Below, one piece after another: positions 30,311 to 38,697 of a stretch of DNA of 64,000 bases. How positions within the stretch are numbered: position 1 is the first letter of the stretch; each line of letters begins with the position of its first letter. The notes under the pieces are model-generated. The model was not told the DNA's origin and made no database searches. It saw only the letters and a program-made list of their open reading frames with translations. This DNA is from Caloranaerobacter ferrireducens (GTDB lineage Bacteria; Bacillota; Clostridia; Tissierellales; Thermohalobacteraceae), in NCBI RefSeq assembly GCF_001730685.1, contig NZ_MDJR01000007.1, positions 62,001 to 126,000 of the forward strand. The letters are read 5' to 3'. Both the position numbers and the translations under genes were made by a program.

Positions 30311-30603
30311 GAATATGAAAAACTAAAGCAAGGATTGGATATGCAGGGATCTTAGCCAGTCTATCAAAATAAATACGAGTGTTGATTGGAATTTAAGAGA
30401 GGGTAAGAGCAAAGAGGAGAGTTACTATAAAACTATTACTAAAGAAATATGGATACCTACTTGGTCAGCAGCTAAAGGCAATTAAAACTGTTAAGGAACA
30501 AGCGGAACTTATGTGTTCTAGTGAAGTATTATATCATGAACAAGAAGAACACCAATATGTCTATTATAAAGCAGATGACGATAGAGATGCAAAATATTTG
30601 TAA
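30311..30603 (+). pseudogene. HsdR C-terminal relic (type I restriction)
   Basis: Two frames together give the end of a type I restriction endonuclease R subunit: INTSVDWNLRE in one frame (about 30375-30402), then VRAKRRVTIKLLLKKYGYL and KTVKEQAELMC in the next (30403 on), matching the family ending TVDWtlReSVRAKLRvmVKriLrKYGYPP...vlkQAEll. A frameshift lies near 30400 and another near 30350. The extension after QAELMC to the stop at 30601 is unusual. No hsdM or hsdS is present, so this is a leftover of a lost system. Confidence 0.7.
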
Positions 30604-30637
30604 CTAGCTGAAAACTTATGTTTTCAGCTAGTTTTGT
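30602..30637 (+). terminator. Strong rho-independent terminator
   Basis: 14-bp perfect stem AACTAGCTGAAAAC / GTTTTCAGCTAGTT with loop TTAT, overlapping the relic's stop codon. Confidence 0.85.
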
Positions 30638-30645
30638 ATAAAGAA

Positions 30646-30668
30646 AACCACCCGCTATGCGGATGGTT
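30646..30668. repeat. IS200/IS605-like end hairpin
   Basis: AACCACCCGC-tat-GCGGATGGTT, a 10-bp stem with one mismatch. This closely resembles subterminal hairpins at IS200/IS605 element ends in Firmicutes. No tnpA/tnpB is next to it, so it is at most a remnant. Confidence 0.4.
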
Positions 30669-30945
30669 CTGATTGTAAAATAATTAATCATATTATAATT
30701 AAATTAATATGATATAGTATAAAAGATGAAAAATAGATACTGTATTGTAATATTTATAGTAATAAATAAAATTATAATTTTAGTTCAATAACAAAATGTA
30801 AGGGAAGTTTTCAACTTAATTTAACAAGAATAATATTGTTGTCGAATAAAATAAGTTGAAAACTATCAAAATAAGTTAAAAACTAAGCATCTATGATAAA
30901 GATAATATGCAAGAAATTATGCAAGTTTCATTATAGTTAATTTCT

Positions 30946-30995
30946 AAATAATAAATCCCGATATGAAAATATTTTCATATCGGGATTTATTATTT
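30946..30995. terminator. Perfect 50-bp palindrome (bidirectional terminator-like)
   Basis: 24-bp arms (30946-30969 and 30972-30995) with core AATCCCGATATGAAAA on the left. One side ends in A-rich and the other in T-rich sequence, so it could terminate transcription either way, or be the palindromic end of a lost element. Confidence 0.6.
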
Positions 30996-30997
30996 AA

Positions 30998-31050
30998 GTA
31001 ACTTTGATGTTATAAGATTTGAGATAATTTTTCAAACTCTATTTCTAGGT
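30998..31050 (+). repeat. Repeat pair R2, copy 2
   Basis: GTAACTTTGATGTTATAAGA followed by AATTTTTCAAACTCTATTTC and TAGGT; counterpart of 25790-25843, again directly after a hairpin. Confidence 0.55.
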
Positions 31051-31068
31051 AAATATTAGAAAAATTAG

Positions 31069-31266
31069 AACAAAATCTTTGGTTTAAATAAATCCAGGAA
31101 GATTTTGCTCATATTCATTACTGAAATTATATTTTAATTATCTACAATTTAATAAGATTTATAACGACTCTAGCATGTAAGCATGCCAGATAAAGTTTCA
31201 ATAAAATCAATATTAATTTTTTAAATATAAGATTTTATTATAATTTCCTATGGATTATAAAAAATG
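31069..31266 (+). repeat. Dispersed repeat, long form (copy C)
   Basis: Begins AACAAAATCTTTGG, contains the long-form insert with TCTAGCATG-taag-CATGCCAGA, and ends TATAATTTCCTATGGATTAT. About 198 nt, shared with copy F at 56931-57127. It ends 87 nt before the PHP phosphatase start. Confidence 0.85.
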
Positions 31267-31352
31267 AAGGATTCCAAAATATTTTATTGAATTCATTAAT
31301 ATGGTAACATGGGGACGGTTTTATTGTGTTCTTTAAAGGAAAGGGTGAGGAT

Positions 31353-32138
31353 ATGTTTAAAAAGAATGATAGTATGATAGATGGACATATACATATTGAA
31401 AAAGGAGATTATACTATAGATTGGATAAAAGAATTTGTTAGATATGCATATAAAAGAGGAATATCAGAAATTAATCTTTTAGAACATTCTTATAGATTTA
31501 AAGAGTTTGAAAGAGTTTATAAAAAAATTGCTGCGTATAATGAATTTCAAAAATCTTTATTAAATGAAAGAATGAAATTATCTTTAGATCAATATAAAAA
31601 GTTAATCAAAGAGGTCAGAAAAAATAAATTTCCAGTTAAAATAAATTTTGGATTAGAAGTATGTTTTATAGAAGGGACTGAAAGTATAGTTAAAGATATA
31701 ATTGAAAGCTTTGATTGGGATTTTATGATAGGTTCAGTACATTGGATAGATGGATGGGGATTTGATCATAAAAAGGAATTTTGGGAAGGAAAATGTGTAG
31801 ACCAGTTATATAAAAGATATTATGAGATTATGAAAAGTCTTATAAAATCCGGATTGTTTGACATTTTAGCACATCCTGATTCTATCAAGTGTTTTGGCTA
31901 TTATCCATCTTTCGATTTAGAAGAAACTTATATGGAGATTGCAGATTTATTAAATAAATATAATATGTATGCTGAACAGAATGGCGGATTGCATTTAAAT
32001 TATGGTTGTAAAGAGCTTGGAATTAATAGTAAAATGCTTAATATTTTCAAAAAAAAGAATGTGAAGATAATTACTGCTTCAGATGCCCATAGACCAGAAG
32101 ATGCAGGGAAATATATAAGGGAATTAAGTGAATTATAA
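31353..32138 (+). CDS. PHP-domain phosphatase, histidinol-phosphatase type
   Basis: 261 residues. Metal-binding motifs of the PHP superfamily: DGHIHIEK near the start, LLEHSYRF, FGLEVCF, GSVHWIDGWGF, ILAHPDSIK and SDAHRPEDAG. Length and order match the HisJ (HisK) family, which dephosphorylates histidinol phosphate with a trinuclear metal centre. No other his genes are nearby, so it may act on another phosphate ester. GTG 31326 also opens the frame, but AAGGGTGAGG precedes ATG 31353. It is 36 nt before the pyrophosphatase fusion and probably co-transcribed. Confidence 0.82.
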   Translation: MFKKNDSMIDGHIHIEKGDYTIDWIKEFVRYAYKRGISEINLLEHSYRFKEFERVYKKIAAYNEFQKSLLNERMKLSLDQYKKLIKEVRKNKFPVKINFGLEVCFIEGTESIVKDIIESFDWDFMIGSVHWIDGWGFDHKKEFWEGKCVDQLYKRYYEIMKSLIKSGLFDILAHPDSIKCFGYYPSFDLEETYMEIADLLNKYNMYAEQNGGLHLNYGCKELGINSKMLNIFKKKNVKIITASDAHRPEDAGKYIRELSEL

Positions 32139-32174
32139 AGATTATAATTTAAATGTGAAAGAAGGAGATAAATA

Positions 32175-33002
32175 GTGAAAAAATATTTAGGGAAAAAAGT
32201 TGTGGTAGTTGTAGATAGACCATTAGGGTCTAAGCATCCAGAACATGAATTTATATATCCAATAAATTATGGATATCTTTCTAATACAGTTTCAGGGGAT
32301 GGAGAAGAAATAGATGTCTATGTTTTAGGTGAATTTAAACCACTAGAATACTATGAAGGATATGTTGTTGCAGTAATACAGAGAAAAAATGATAATGAAG
32401 ATAAATTAGTAGTTTGCAAAGACTTAAATATGTATAATAAAGGCCAAATTAGAGCATTAGTAGAGTTTCAAGAGAGGTTTTTTGAAACAGAAATAATTAT
32501 GTATGAGAATGAGGTTGAAAAAGATATAGATGGTGAATTAGTAGAATTTGATGCTTTAAAAAGAGAATTTATAGACTTAGTTAAGATAAAAAAATTTATG
32601 GTACTTGCAACAAGTAAAGATAATAGAGCTACTGCAAGAAGTGTAAGTTGTGTTGTAATAGATTCAAAAATATATTTTCAAACGGATAAAACTTTCTTAA
32701 AGTATGAACAGATAAAAAGTAATCCTAATGTAGCTTTATGTGCTGATAATTTTCAAATTGAGGGATATGCAAAAATAAAAGGACATCCATTTGTAGAAGA
32801 AAATAGAAATTTTATAGAAGTATTTAAAAAAGTACATAATGGTTCTTTTAATGCATATTCTCATATGGAAAATGAAGTAGTTATAGAAGTTGAGCCAAAA
32901 TTTGTTACAGCATGGAAGTATGAAAATGGAAAGCCTTTTAGGGAGTTTTTAGACTTTAGAAATGGAAGGGCATATAGAAAGTATTATGATAACAGTAAAT
33001 AG
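32175..33002 (+). CDS. Pyrophosphatase-like / PNPOx-like (FMN split-barrel) fusion
   Basis: 275 residues in one uninterrupted frame from GTG 32175 (GAAGGAGA upstream). Residues 1-115 resemble the short inorganic pyrophosphatase-like proteins of Clostridia: GKKVVVVVDRPLGSKHPE, YPINYGYL and SGDGEEIDVYVLG with the acidic metal ligands. Residues about 135-275 are a pyridoxamine-5'-phosphate-oxidase-like split barrel: FMVLATSKDNRATARSVSCV, IYFQTDKTFLKYEQIKSNP, VALCADNFQIEGYAKIKG. The two halves are normally separate proteins as far as I know. The product may couple phosphate hydrolysis to a flavin or heme-binding function; no substrate can be stated. Confidence 0.8.
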   Translation: MKKYLGKKVVVVVDRPLGSKHPEHEFIYPINYGYLSNTVSGDGEEIDVYVLGEFKPLEYYEGYVVAVIQRKNDNEDKLVVCKDLNMYNKGQIRALVEFQERFFETEIIMYENEVEKDIDGELVEFDALKREFIDLVKIKKFMVLATSKDNRATARSVSCVVIDSKIYFQTDKTFLKYEQIKSNPNVALCADNFQIEGYAKIKGHPFVEENRNFIEVFKKVHNGSFNAYSHMENEVVIEVEPKFVTAWKYENGKPFREFLDFRNGRAYRKYYDNSK

Positions 33003-33015
33003 AGACAGGTGGAAA

Positions 33016-33053
33016 CAAAGAGATGGTTTTGTTGTGTTAAACCATCTCTTTGT
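33016..33053. terminator. Bidirectional terminator
   Basis: 14-bp stem CAAAGAGATGGTTT / AAACCATCTCTTTG between the converging fusion and signal peptidase genes. Confidence 0.85.
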
Positions 33054-33058
33054 ATCTA

Positions 33059-33598
33059 TTACTTAACTTGTCCAAATCTTTTTCCAAATGGGAAAAATCT
33101 AAAAAATGCTTTTCCTTGAATTCTTTTTATCTTAACTGGTCCAAAATTTCTACTGTCATTGCTATTTTGTCTGTTATCTCCTATAACGAAAACATAGTTT
33201 TTAGGTATTCTCCATTTGGACTTATATTTAGAATTAGTATTTATATTTCCTTGTAGATAGGGTTCTTTTAGTATTTCGCCATTAATATAAATTTTACCGT
33301 TTTTTATTTCTAAAGTTTCATTTTCAAGACCAATAACTCTTTTAATATAAATTTTACCTTGTTTATCTGGTGCATTTATAGTTACAATATCTCCTCGTTT
33401 AGGTTCTTTGACTAAATATATAGCTTTATTAACTAATAATCTATCATTCTCATTAAGAGTAGGATTCATAGATACACCTATAACTATAACTGTTTGCAAA
33501 AAGAAAATTTTTATTATTACTGCTATAACGATTGCGTGTATAATTGATTTAATCCAAGATTTAATTTCTTTTTTAAATTTAGTTTCTTTTTTATCCAC
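33059..33598 (-). CDS. lepB: Signal peptidase I
   Basis: 179 residues. One N-terminal transmembrane helix (about 15-40), then catalytic Ser43 in GVSMNPTL and Lys86 in IYIKRVIG, plus VIGDNRQNSNDSRNFGPV. A type I signal peptidase of the Gram-positive short form, cleaving Sec signal peptides outside the membrane. The frame is open further upstream, but AGAGGGG lies 7 nt before GTG 33598, giving a normal N-terminus. Transcribed alone on the minus strand. Confidence 0.93.
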   Translation of the reverse strand: MDKKETKFKKEIKSWIKSIIHAIVIAVIIKIFFLQTVIVIGVSMNPTLNENDRLLVNKAIYLVKEPKRGDIVTINAPDKQGKIYIKRVIGLENETLEIKNGKIYINGEILKEPYLQGNINTNSKYKSKWRIPKNYVFVIGDNRQNSNDSRNFGPVKIKRIQGKAFFRFFPFGKRFGQVK

Positions 33599-33889
33599 AC
33601 CATTTCCCCTCTTATATGGTAATTTTGTAATTATTATACTATAATAAAATTTTATTGCAAATATCATATTATATTATTTTTCATATTGTGATTGGTAATT
33701 TTTAAATTATATAGTTTATATTGCTAATGACAATTGTTTTTGATATTCTAATATATAATAAAGAGACACTTCGTAAAGGAAGTTTTGGTGATTTAGTATT
33801 TACAATATTTAGTTATGATGTATCAAATAATGGGTCAGTGCTTTTTTCGAGGTTATCAAAATAGAATAAATTCAAAGGAGGAAAGCTTT

Positions 33890-34132
33890 TTGAATAATAG
33901 GATTAAATTAAGTCAAGATAGAAGAAAAGAAATGATTGGATTAATAAAAAAATATTTTATAAATGAAAGAGATGAAGAATTAGGTGATTTAGCTGCTTCT
34001 TTAATTTTAGATTTTTTTATTGAAGAACTTGCTCCAGAGTTTTATAATCAGGGAGTCTATGATTCATATCAATATATGAGTGGACAAATAGAAGATTTGC
34101 TTGGAATTCAAATATATAAGCGAAAGAGTTGA
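33890..34132 (+). CDS. DUF2164 family protein
   Basis: 80 residues from TTG 33890, preceded by AAAGGAGG at 8 nt. LSQDRRKEMIGLIKKYFINE, ELGDLAASLILDFFIEELAP and FYNQGVYDSYQYM are diagnostic of the DUF2164 family of small alpha-helical proteins of unknown function. The frame extends upstream to 33815 but that part lacks similarity and a ribosome site. Monocistronic. Confidence 0.82.
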   Translation: MNNRIKLSQDRRKEMIGLIKKYFINERDEELGDLAASLILDFFIEELAPEFYNQGVYDSYQYMSGQIEDLLGIQIYKRKS

Positions 34133-34704
34133 AGAAAAAGTATTAATTAGAAATATAACTATTTTAAATATCAAAATAGTCCAGAAGTTCTCAGATGAAT
34201 TGATTTTTATTTAGATATAATATATTATTATTTAATAGGATTACTTATAATTTCTTATACTATAGAGTGTTGAAATGTGATGATATAGAAGTCATTACAT
34301 TAGGGAAGAATTCCTTATAGACCTCTAATATGTTAAGACTAATGTTGATTAATGAAAAAACGTAAATTAACTAATAATTGATATTAAAGCTATGAAAGCT
34401 TTATTTGTTCAAATGTATTTAATGTCTATTTAGAGGAATGAAAACTCAATTTATATATTAATAGATTTTATTTAACATTGAAAAATTGAACAAAATACAG
34501 CTAAAACCATGAAGGTTTTCGTAATTATAGAAAATTATTCATGGTTATTTTTATTAATGTGACTTAATTTTCATGCCTTTTAAAATTAGATATTGTCGAA
34601 TAGGTATTGAATTTTATAAAAAACTCCATTAAGAAAGGTGGTGGATATCCTGGTTTCAGCCTATAAGACAGATTAAATAACAGGTTTAGAAATCAGGAGT
34701 AATT
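34133..34704 (+). other. Intergenic region upstream of cbiM
   Basis: AT-rich and non-coding over 570 nt. A hairpin AACCATGAA (34505-34513) / TTCATGGTT (34538-34546), with inner TTTTC/GAAAA pairing and a following T-rich run, looks like a terminator. Just before cbiM, CCTGGTTTC (34649-34657) can pair with GAAATCAGG (34689-34697), covering part of the cbiM ribosome site CAGGAG. No known cobalamin or Ni/Co riboswitch core is recognisable. Confidence 0.5.
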
Positions 34705-35709
34705 ATGCATATTCCAGATAATTATTTAAGTCCTTCTACTTGTGCTACTTTAGGAGCAGTAATGATTCCAATATGGAGAAAAGCGACTATAAATATAAAA
34801 AAAGAAATGTCTAGACAAAAGATGCCTCTACTTGGTATTTGTGCAGCATTTTCATTTCTGATTATGATGTTTAATATTCCTTTGCCAGGAGGAACCACCG
34901 GTCACGCAGTAGGAGCTACTTTAGTAGCTATTCTTCTTGGTCCCTTTTCTGCAACTATTGCAGTTACAATTGCTTTAGCAGTTCAGGCTCTATTTTTTGG
35001 AGATGGTGGAATCCTATCCCTAGCAGCTAACAGCTTTAATATGGCTTTTGTTATGCCTTTTGTGGGATACTACATATTCAGATTTGTGAAAGACAAAGTA
35101 TCTAATAATAAGGGAGAATATATTGCAGCTTTTATTGCAGGATATATATCATTAAATGTAGCTGCTCTTCTTACTGCAATACAGCTTGGAATTCAGCCTA
35201 TACTTTTTACGGATGGGTCTGGTCTTCCATTGTATAGTCCGTATGGCTTAGATATATCTATTCCAGCTATGATGATCCCTCATCTATTGGTAGCTGGTGT
35301 TTTAGAAGGATTAGTAACTGCTGCTGTTTATGGTTATGTGAAAAAGGTTTCTCCAGAAGTCATATATGAAGGTACTATTAAAAAAATTAAACCTATATAT
35401 GGATTAATAATGTCTCTAATTGTACTTAGTCCTTTAGGTATTTTAGCTACAGGAGTAGCTTGGGGTGAATGGGGTAGTAAAGAAATAAAAGAGTTGTTAG
35501 GTTTTATACCAAAGGGCATTGAAAATGGATTTCATTTTAATGCTTTAATGCCTGACTATACCATACTAGATATTCAAGAATTTATAGCATATTTTCTTTC
35601 AGCAGTAGTAGGCGTGGTATTAATTCTTAGTATTACTAGACTTATGAGTATTAGAAGATTTAAAGGAAAAAATAAAGATTTAGGTGGTTTAAATAAAGAT
35701 ATTATGTAG
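34705..35709 (+). CDS. cbiM: Nickel/cobalt ECF transporter substrate component (CbiM/LarMN type)
   Basis: 334 residues. It opens with MHIPDNYLSPSTC; the extreme N-terminus with His2 forms the metal site in this family. Then GGTTGHAVGATLVAILLGP and about seven transmembrane helices; the C-terminal part (about 235-330, PLGILATGVAWGEWG) is a CbiN/PDGLE-like module fused to CbiM. It captures Ni2+ or Co2+ for import with CbiQ and CbiO. The lar genes downstream make nickel the likely substrate, matching LarMN of Lactobacillus. Ribosome site CAGGAG. Confidence 0.92.
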   Translation: MHIPDNYLSPSTCATLGAVMIPIWRKATINIKKEMSRQKMPLLGICAAFSFLIMMFNIPLPGGTTGHAVGATLVAILLGPFSATIAVTIALAVQALFFGDGGILSLAANSFNMAFVMPFVGYYIFRFVKDKVSNNKGEYIAAFIAGYISLNVAALLTAIQLGIQPILFTDGSGLPLYSPYGLDISIPAMMIPHLLVAGVLEGLVTAAVYGYVKKVSPEVIYEGTIKKIKPIYGLIMSLIVLSPLGILATGVAWGEWGSKEIKELLGFIPKGIENGFHFNALMPDYTILDIQEFIAYFLSAVVGVVLILSITRLMSIRRFKGKNKDLGGLNKDIM

Positions 35710-35717
35710 GTGAGTAC

Positions 35718-36518
35718 ATGATTGAAGAGTGGCTTTTTGTTAAGGATGAATATATACCAGAAAAAGAAAGTAACAAATTCATAGATAAAAGTATTATTTC
35801 AATTTTAAAAGTACTTTCTAGAATTAGGCGAGGAGGTATAAAAAGACATAAGCTTGTCTATAGTTTGAACCCCGCTTTAAAGGTGTTTTTTACCATTTTA
35901 AACTTAGTGCTTTTGTCTTTATCGAGAAGCTTTATATATGTATTAGTGATGAATGTATATGCTTTTGTAAATATTTTACTTCTAGATACTGAAGAAAGGA
36001 ACAATATTTTAGTAATCAGCCTGATTATTCCACTTTTTACTCTTATTATGTTAATTCCATCTATGTTAAGAGGGAATATAGTTAACAATTTATTACTTTT
36101 ACAAAAAATAATTGTAAATATTATTTTAGTCAATTATTTGTCCTATACAACCAAATGGAATCATATTACTAAATCCTTAAAGCTATTATTTATACCAGAC
36201 CTATTTATTTGGGTTATGGAAATTACCATTAAGTATATTGTGTTATTAGGAGAATATTCAGTCAATTTATTATATGCCTTAAAGATTAGATCTGTTGGGA
36301 GAAATCATGATAAATATAATTCTCTTTCCAGAATAATTGGAAATTTATTTCTAAAATCTAAGCAAATGAGTGAAGAAATGTTTTCTGCTATGGAATGCAG
36401 AGGTTTTGTTGGAGAATATACTATTCAAATGAAATTCAGCTTTAAAAAGGCAGATTTATTATATTGTATAGTTAATATATCACTTGTTGGGATATTTTTA
36501 GTTACCAATTATTTATAA
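35718..36518 (+). CDS. cbiQ: ECF transporter transmembrane component (CbiQ/LarQ type)
   Basis: 266 residues with five to six transmembrane helices. HKLVYSLNPALKVFFTILNL at the start and the coupling-helix motifs ALKIRSVGR and FSAMECRGFVGE, which contact the ATPases, are characteristic. Begins 8 nt after cbiM; ends 22 nt before cbiO. Confidence 0.9.
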   Translation: MIEEWLFVKDEYIPEKESNKFIDKSIISILKVLSRIRRGGIKRHKLVYSLNPALKVFFTILNLVLLSLSRSFIYVLVMNVYAFVNILLLDTEERNNILVISLIIPLFTLIMLIPSMLRGNIVNNLLLLQKIIVNIILVNYLSYTTKWNHITKSLKLLFIPDLFIWVMEITIKYIVLLGEYSVNLLYALKIRSVGRNHDKYNSLSRIIGNLFLKSKQMSEEMFSAMECRGFVGEYTIQMKFSFKKADLLYCIVNISLVGIFLVTNYL

Positions 36519-36540
36519 TTTCTAATAAGGAGGCCACAAG

Positions 36541-37266
36541 ATGATTGTTGTAGAAAATTTAACCTTTAAATATAAAGATCGGATTGCACTTGATAATATC
36601 TCAGTGAACATAAATGAAAAGGAATCTGTGGCCATAATAGGACCTAATGGAAGTGGTAAATCTACTTTTTTAAAGATTTTAAATGGCATTGTATTTCCCA
36701 ATAGAGGTAAATATTTATTTAATGGAGAGGAAATTACAGAGAAAAAATTAAATGATACTAGATTTTCAAAGCTATTTCATAAGAGAATTGGTTTTGTATT
36801 TCAAAATCCAGATGCTCAGCTTTTTTGCTCTACAGTATTTGAAGAGGTAGCCTTTGGGCCAATGCAGATGGGCTTTTCAGAAAAAGAAGTCAATAAAAGA
36901 GTTAATGATTGCCTCAATATTTTAAATATAGAAAAGATAAAACATGAACATCCCTATAATTTAAGTGTTGGGGAAAAAAAGAGAGTTGCAATAGCAAGTG
37001 TTCTTTCAATGAATCCAGAAGTACTTACTTTAGATGAACCCATGAGTGGTGTAGACCCCAAAGGAAAAAAATTTTTGAAAGAGCTTTTGATTAAACTAAA
37101 TGAAGCTGGAAAGACAATTATCTGTGCAACCCATGATTTTGAGTATGTACAAGGAGTTTTTAAGCGTGCTATTGTATTTGCTGAAGATCATCGTATTATT
37201 CGGGATGATTGTTATGAAGCAGTTATACAAGATGAAGAGTTTCTAATAAAACATAATATTAAGTAG
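36541..37266 (+). CDS. cbiO: ECF transporter ATPase (CbiO/LarO type)
   Basis: 241 residues. Walker A GPNGSGKST (about 34-42), Q-loop FVFQNPDAQLFCSTVFEEVAFG split over 85-106, signature LSVGEKKR, Walker B VLTLDEPMSGVDP, and switch His in ATHDFEYV. Drives metal import with CbiM and CbiQ. AAGGAGG lies 8 nt upstream. The stop codon abuts copy D of the dispersed repeat. Confidence 0.93.
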   Translation: MIVVENLTFKYKDRIALDNISVNINEKESVAIIGPNGSGKSTFLKILNGIVFPNRGKYLFNGEEITEKKLNDTRFSKLFHKRIGFVFQNPDAQLFCSTVFEEVAFGPMQMGFSEKEVNKRVNDCLNILNIEKIKHEHPYNLSVGEKKRVAIASVLSMNPEVLTLDEPMSGVDPKGKKFLKELLIKLNEAGKTIICATHDFEYVQGVFKRAIVFAEDHRIIRDDCYEAVIQDEEFLIKHNIK

Positions 37267-37269
37267 AAG

Positions 37270-37386
37270 AACAAAATCTTTGATTTAAATAAATTAAGGA
37301 AGATTTTGTTGAAATCCATATACGGAAATTATATTCTAATTATTCATAATTTAATAAGGAATATAAATTCCTATGGATTATAAAAA
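37270..37386 (+). repeat. Dispersed repeat, short form (copy D, best preserved)
   Basis: 117 nt. Two inverted-repeat modules: AACAAAATCT...AGATTTTGTT on the left, and GAAATCCATATACGGAAATTATA paired (23 nt, split here as GAAATCCATA and GGAAATTATA) with TATAAATTCCTATGGATT on the right. Lies between cbiO and larC, ending 22 nt before larC. Confidence 0.85.
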
Positions 37387-37407
37387 ACGATATGGGAGAG
37401 ATAAATT

Positions 37408-38697
37408 ATGAAGATACTTTACTATGATTGTTTTTCAGGAATAAGTGGGGATATGAATTTAGGTGCTATGATTGATTTAGGAGTAGATAAGGAATATTTA
37501 ATTAATGAGCTTTCAAAATTGAATTTGGATTCAGAATATGAAATAAGGATAAGAAGAGAGAATAAAAAAGGGATTGATGGGACAAAGGTAGATGTGATTT
37601 TGAAAAATAAATACAATCATAGTCATGATCATTTAAACGAAGAAGCTAAACACCATTATGCTCATAAACATGACCACTTTCATGACCATCATGACCATAC
37701 TCACAGCCATGCACATAGGAATCTAAAGGATATTGAAGATATAATATATTCAAGTAGTTTAAATGAAAATGTAAAAAAATTGAGTATAGATATGTTTAGA
37801 AAGATTGCACAAGCTGAAGCAAAAGTACATGGAAAATCTTTATATGAAGTTCATTTTCACGAGGTAGGAGCTGTGGATTCTATAGTAGATATTGTGGGAG
37901 CAGCAATATGCATAGACTATTTAAAAGTAGATAAGATTATGGCATCACATGTACAAGTAGGTGGAGGTTTTGTAAAGTGTGCTCATGGATTGATTCCAGT
38001 ACCTGCTCCAGCAACTGTTGAAATACTAAAAGGTATTCCAATTAAGTCAGGGATAGTACCCTTTGAAACAACTACACCTACAGGTGCAGCAATTCTAGCT
38101 GTTAATGTAGATGAGTTTACAGATGAAATGAATTTTACTATAGAAAAAATTGGATATGGAATAGGAAATAGAGACTTAAAAATACCTAATGTTTTGAGGG
38201 TTTATATAGCAAGAGAAAATGAAGAAAAAAAAACAGAACCTAATTCACATATCAAACAATACATATTAGAAACCAATATAGATGACATGAATCCAGAAAT
38301 ATATAGCTATATAGAGGAAAAACTTTTTGATAAAGGAGCGCTAGATGTATTTAAGACACCTATAATTATGAAAAAAGGCAGAATAGCAGTAAAATTAAGT
38401 GTTTTAGTTAGAGAGAAGGACATAAAAGCCATACAGGAAGTAATTTTTAAAGAGACTACTTCAATAGGAATTAGAAAATATGAGGTTGAAAAAATAATGT
38501 TAGAAAGGGATTTTTCAAAGATCAGTACAATTTATGGAGAAGTAACAGTGAAAAATTCATATTACAAAGGAGAGAAAATCAAATCTAAACCAGAATATGA
38601 GGATTGCAGAAGACTTGCAGAAGAAAACAATGTACCTATTGGAGAGATTTATAGAGAAGTTTACAAAAGAATAGAGGGTGTTTCAAATGATAAATAA
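37408..38697 (+). CDS. larC: Nickel-pincer cofactor cyclometallase LarC
   Basis: 429 residues in one frame (in L. plantarum larC needs a frameshift to make one protein). YYDCFSGISGDMNLGAMIDLG at the N-terminus, VHFHEVGAVDSIVDIVGAA, PVPAPATVEIL, TPTGAAIL, TNIDDMNPE and IGIRKYEVE are all family hallmarks. Residues 71-103 contain 15 histidines, a nickel store or delivery patch. LarC inserts Ni into the pyridinium dithiocarboxylate precursor in a CTP-dependent step, giving the nickel-pincer nucleotide. It overlaps larE by 11 nt. Confidence 0.94.
   Translation: MKILYYDCFSGISGDMNLGAMIDLGVDKEYLINELSKLNLDSEYEIRIRRENKKGIDGTKVDVILKNKYNHSHDHLNEEAKHHYAHKHDHFHDHHDHTHSHAHRNLKDIEDIIYSSSLNENVKKLSIDMFRKIAQAEAKVHGKSLYEVHFHEVGAVDSIVDIVGAAICIDYLKVDKIMASHVQVGGGFVKCAHGLIPVPAPATVEILKGIPIKSGIVPFETTTPTGAAILAVNVDEFTDEMNFTIEKIGYGIGNRDLKIPNVLRVYIARENEEKKTEPNSHIKQYILETNIDDMNPEIYSYIEEKLFDKGALDVFKTPIIMKKGRIAVKLSVLVREKDIKAIQEVIFKETTSIGIRKYEVEKIMLERDFSKISTIYGEVTVKNSYYKGEKIKSKPEYEDCRRLAEENNVPIGEIYREVYKRIEGVSNDK

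Larger units (their letters stand above)
30604..31352. other. Non-coding stretch with hairpins and repeats
   Basis: Holds, in order, the IS200-like hairpin, an inverted repeat AGTTTTCAACTTA (30806-30818) / TAAGTTGAAAACT (30852-30864) with a third direct partial copy at 30872, the 50-bp palindrome, repeat R2 copy 2, and the long form of the dispersed repeat. No gene is seen. Confidence 0.65.

Noticed and set aside
33050-33644. Plus-strand ORFs across the signal peptidase gene
   Set aside because: Antisense to lepB, which has intact catalytic Ser and Lys and a good start.
34133-34704. Cobalamin or NiCo riboswitch before cbiM
   Set aside because: No B12-box-like or four-way-junction GGGACA-type motifs were seen; only a hairpin and a short ribosome-site stem.
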